From Clostridia bacterium (GTDB lineage Bacteria > Bacillota > Clostridia > Oscillospirales > CAG-272): 7,901 nt of DNA. The translations under genes and the position numbers were made by a program. Positions 5,816-7,901 of this stretch are shown here, in pieces. The stretch spans positions 1-7,901 of the forward strand of contig JAFNZX010000373.1 in the NCBI GenBank assembly GCA_017382615.1, read 5' to 3'. Numbering within the stretch: position 1 is the first letter of the stretch; each line of letters opens with the position of its first letter. The notes below the pieces were generated by a model. The model was not told where the DNA came from. It saw only the letters and a list, made by a program, of their open reading frames with translations, and searched no databases.

Positions 5816-6766
5816 TCAGCCTTTCTTCCGCTTTTCAAGCAGAACTTTGATATCGGTGGCGGCCAGGATCCCGCAAACCACCACCACCGCGGCGCAAAGC
5901 AACGTAAAAGGATTCAATACGCTTAAGTCGCGGAGAATGATCACGGTAAACACGATGGCCCATGCGGTATAGGTAATATTCAGCGCCATGGCCTTGGAGG
6001 CGCCCACCTTCGCAATGGTTTTGTAGTAGAACAGGTAGGAAACCGTGGCGAATAGGGCGGCGATGGCAACGGTAATCAGGAGCATCCCCATGTGACCCGT
6101 AAACAGCCCCGCGGTGAATTTCCAACCGCCCAGCACGGGGATGATCAGAAGTCCGTAGATCAGCGCGGATGTCATTTGACGGATGTTCAGGGCGTACTCG
6201 TTTTTGATGGAGGGATCCTTGAGGCACTTGGCCAGAATGACGGCCTCGATTCCCCAGCCAAAGGCGCACATGAACGCACCCAGCAGACCCAGCCAAAAGT
6301 TTTCAACCTGAATCCCCGGCGAATAGCTCAATCCATACACCCCCAGCAGTGTGCAGATCAAGAAGATCCACTGGTACCATTTAACCGATTCTTTCAAAAA
6401 AATATACGCCAAAACCGTGCCGATAGCCGGGTAGACGGCACTGGCCACGGCACCAACCGATGCGCCCATATGGTTGACCGCCAAAGCGTAGCCGGTCATA
6501 CCGATGGGACCACCGATGGCCGAAGCCAAAATCAACCATTTCAGGCCGGATCTTTTGAAAACACCCAGCAGTTCCCTTCCCTTTCCGCGGATCAAGTTGT
6601 AGGCAACCATGAAAAGGGCCGAGCACGCATCATGCAGGAAGGTGCTGACAAAGGGGGCAAGGAAGATCGCTTGCTCGGTGGAAACAAGGGGGGACATGCC
6701 GAGTGCAATGCCCAAAATAACGGTTTCAAGAGCCCAGGTGACGCCCGCTAAAATGCCGGTAATCAT
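5816..6766 (-). CDS. EamA/DMT-family transporter
   Basis: This 316-residue, strongly hydrophobic inner-membrane protein has about ten predicted helices and a short basic C-terminal tail (LLEKRKKG). It has the two-repeat layout of the drug/metabolite transporter superfamily: the first half ends in the typical run of helix, VYPAIGTVLAYIFLKESV and helix, and the second half has a matching ALNITYTAWAIVFTVIILRD. The Leu-Lys-Glu step after the fourth helix (FLKES) is a common EamA feature. These proteins usually export amino acids, nucleosides or other small metabolites. The substrate here is unknown. The ATG at 6766 lies 9 nt past a GAGG that overlaps the stop of the upstream phosphatase gene. The 10-nt gap between the two genes indicates one operon driven by the promoter at 7581-7609. 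Confidence 0.9.
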   Translation of the reverse strand: MITGILAGVTWALETVILGIALGMSPLVSTEQAIFLAPFVSTFLHDACSALFMVAYNLIRGKGRELLGVFKRSGLKWLILASAIGGPIGMTGYALAVNHMGASVGAVASAVYPAIGTVLAYIFLKESVKWYQWIFLICTLLGVYGLSYSPGIQVENFWLGLLGAFMCAFGWGIEAVILAKCLKDPSIKNEYALNIRQMTSALIYGLLIIPVLGGWKFTAGLFTGHMGMLLITVAIAALFATVSYLFYYKTIAKVGASKAMALNITYTAWAIVFTVIILRDLSVLNPFTLLCAAVVVVCGILAATDIKVLLEKRKKG

Positions 6767-6776
6767 GCTCGTTCCC

Positions 6777-7493
6777 TCAGTTCAGCAGCTCAAATATATG
6801 AGACGGATACGGAATAACCGCATGGGCATGGGGAGCCAGAACCTGCTTGTTCAGCTCGCTCTTGGCGATACCGATTGCCGGGATTCCCGCGTTCTTCGCA
6901 AAGTGCATATCGGTCATGGTATCACCGACCATCACCACGCGGTCCTTCTCCACTCGGGCAAATTCGCAGAAATGATGAACACAGAACGGATCGGGCTTGG
7001 TGGGAACCTCTCCGTCATCGGTATAGATCCGGTCGAACAGATCCAGGATCCCCAGCTTTTCCAGGCACTTACGGGTAATCTGCATATTATCGGTGGTTAC
7101 CACGGCCAGCTTGATTCCCTTCGATTTCAGATCGGTCAGCACCTGCACCAGATCGGGGCACGTGGGACGGACGTCTCCCGCATCGGCATTCTGATTGTAG
7201 CCCTCGATCAGGGCTTTTGTCACGGCTTCACAAGATGCATCGCACCCATACCGCGTAAGAATCTCATACGTAATCTGTCCCAACTGCTCATAAGTGCCCT
7301 TGCACAGAATGCTGTTCATGTCGGTCACTCCGTCATGGACACCGAACGCCTCCAGAATCTCGCCAACCGGCACGTCCATTTGGTGAAATTCTGCCAGAAC
7401 TGCCTCGATCGCTTTTACCGAAACCGTTACCCAAAACGCATCGAAATCCAAAAGAGTTCCGTCTTTATCGAAAATAATGGCCTCTGCTTTCAT
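6777..7493 (-). CDS. HAD-family hydrolase (phosphoglycolate phosphatase-like)
   Basis: This 238-residue cytoplasmic phosphatase has all four HAD motifs: DKDGT with nucleophile Asp9 and acid/base Asp11, VVTTDN (131-136, motif II Thr), the Lys of KPDP (166, motif III), and VGDTMTDM (189-196, motif IV, Mg-binding Asp191 and Asp195). A helical cap (about residues 16-105) sits between motifs I and II, as in subfamily I (Gph, beta-phosphoglucomutase, pyrophosphatase PpaX). The substrate cannot be told from sequence; a small phosphorylated metabolite is likely. The ATG at 7493 has AAGGAGA 7 nt upstream. An in-frame start at 7565 would add 24 residues with no ribosome binding site and is rejected. 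It is first in an operon with the EamA transporter, which may export the dephosphorylated product. Confidence 0.92.
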   Translation of the reverse strand: MKAEAIIFDKDGTLLDFDAFWVTVSVKAIEAVLAEFHQMDVPVGEILEAFGVHDGVTDMNSILCKGTYEQLGQITYEILTRYGCDASCEAVTKALIEGYNQNADAGDVRPTCPDLVQVLTDLKSKGIKLAVVTTDNMQITRKCLEKLGILDLFDRIYTDDGEVPTKPDPFCVHHFCEFARVEKDRVVMVGDTMTDMHFAKNAGIPAIGIAKSELNKQVLAPHAHAVIPYPSHIFELLN

Positions 7494-7574
7494 CGTATTG
7501 TCTCCTTGCAACAGAAAATCCGGCTTTGAGAGAACCTCTGCGTACGCCGTACGGTGAATCCTCAAAGGTTCCTT
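7494..7574 (-). other. 5' leader of the phosphatase-transporter operon
   Basis: The predicted mRNA leader is about 80 nt. CAAAGG and CCTTTG separated by two bases (7563-7576 on the plus strand) form a small dyad over the expected transcription start. Two mutually exclusive pairings are possible: CTTTGAG (7524-7530) with CTCAAAG (7561-7567), or GAACCT (7532-7537) with AGGTTC (7566-7571). A further palindrome, CCGTACGG, is at 7547-7554. No known riboswitch was recognised. Confidence 0.45.
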
Positions 7575-7580
7575 TGGTTC

Positions 7581-7609
7581 ATTTTACCACATTTTGGTGA
7601 GCGTGTCAA
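7581..7609 (-). promoter_or_regulatory. Sigma-A type promoter with extended -10
   Basis: On the minus strand, TTGACA (7609-7604) is separated by exactly 17 nt from TAAAAT (7586-7581). TGG directly before the -10 gives the extended -10 TGn. The -35 is a perfect match and the -10 differs at one base. Transcription would start near 7574 and run into the phosphatase and EamA genes. Confidence 0.85.
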
Positions 7610-7679
7610 GGCACATTCCTCCCGCTTGATGAATTTCAGATTCCGGGCAAGGCCGGGCAACGCGACCGTGCCCCACGAC

Positions 7680-7716
7680 AGGGTCGGCCGCATATCTGCA
7701 CAGCCGAAATGGGGTC
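7680..7716. repeat. GGGGCGACC-type palindromic repeat, diverged copy 2
   Basis: The segment with GCATATCTGCACAGCCGAAA followed by TGGGGTCGG aligns with the copy at 5565-5606 (shared CATAT and AGCCGAAATGGG, then TCG). TCGGC (7684-7688) can still pair with GCCGA (7703-7707). It lies between the phosphatase promoter and the integrase, and sits inside the open frame that leads into the integrase. Confidence 0.55.
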
Positions 7717-7778
7717 GGTATGAATTTGCACAACGATGCATAACAGCAGTACGCAAGAGCGGCACGGGATGCGTCACC

Positions 7779-7901
7779 ATGATAAACGACCACCTGTACG
7801 AGGGGCGGTTCACACCGAGAGTCAACGGTAAACGCATATCCAAGAATGTCTATGCCAAGACACGAGAGGAATGTGAGGAAAAGCTTGCTGAGCTGATAAA
7901 A
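7779..7901 (+). CDS. Tyrosine-type site-specific integrase, N-terminal part (runs off the right edge)
   Basis: Only 41 residues from the ATG at 7779 are visible: MINDHLYEGRFTPRVNGKR followed by ISKNVYAKTREECEEKLAEL and two more. This beta-hairpin with a following helix is the arm-binding N-terminal domain of phage and Tn916-like integrases. The YAKTREECEEKL block is very typical of integrases in gut Firmicutes. The catalytic domain (R-H-R-Y) is beyond the window. The start is uncertain. The frame stays open upstream to at least an ATG at 7629, and the sequence just before 7779 (ITAVRKSGTGCVT) also looks like integrase N-terminus, so 7779 may be internal. The 7629 ATG has no ribosome binding site, and the frame between runs through the palindromic repeat at 7680-7716. 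GGGA at about 7766 is a weak site for 7779. The N-terminus may have been rearranged by the repeat. Confidence 0.6.
   Translation, partial: MINDHLYEGRFTPRVNGKRISKNVYAKTREECEEKLAELIK

Noticed and set aside
4887..5972. A 361-codon plus-strand open frame
   Set aside because: It overlaps the dehydrogenase gene in another frame and runs on through hairpin repeats. Its composition is Arg-rich and not protein-like.
6609..7529. A 306-codon plus-strand open frame
   Set aside because: It is antisense to the EamA and HAD genes, both of which show complete family motifs and ribosome binding sites.
1..7901. CRISPR array
   Set aside because: No set of regularly spaced identical repeats is present. The only short direct repeats are the two 13-mers at the IS end.

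Overview
The window looks like chromosomal DNA of a gut-type anaerobic Firmicute (class Clostridia). The evidence is intermediate GC, AAGGAG-type ribosome binding sites, a clear sigma-A type promoter, protein families typical of clostridia, and intergenic spaces filled with GGGGCGACC-type palindromic repeats. The genus cannot be named from the sequence alone.

Layout, left to right. (1) Positions 1-605 are the right-hand part of an insertion sequence: the C-terminal part of an IS481-type DDE transposase, a strong hairpin over its stop codon, and a probable IS end with two copies of a 13-bp repeat. (2) Positions 606-971 hold no gene. They contain a repeat bounded by a 12-bp inverted repeat and a strong, probably bidirectional terminator. 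(3) Positions 972-3187 (minus strand) are a two-gene peroxide-detoxification operon, ahpC followed by a flavoprotein that carries the AhpF modules in reversed order. The stop and start codons overlap. (4) Positions 3314-5520 (plus strand, divergent from ahpC) are a two-gene operon with a 4-nt overlap: a 14-helix MFS transporter of the DHA2 type and a short-chain dehydrogenase that closely resembles clostridial NADP-dependent 7-alpha-hydroxysteroid dehydrogenases. (5) Positions 5521-5815 are a gene-free convergent space with three hairpin repeats, one with perfect 21-bp arms. (6) Positions 5816-7493 (minus strand) are an operon of a HAD-family phosphatase and an EamA/DMT-family transporter, 10 nt apart, driven by a near-consensus promoter at 7581-7609. 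(7) Positions 7610-7901 hold another copy of the palindromic repeat and the start of a tyrosine-type site-specific integrase that runs off the right edge.

How it fits together: AhpC reduces peroxides, and the flavoprotein should recharge it with electrons from NAD(P)H. The divergent pair could move a bile acid or other steroid across the membrane and oxidise or reduce its 7-hydroxyl group. If so, the central 4.5 kb would be a small bile-stress and oxidative-stress module lying between an IS and an integrase, that is, in an accessory region. The bile-acid part rests on remembered protein similarity and on gene context, and would need a search and an enzyme assay to confirm.
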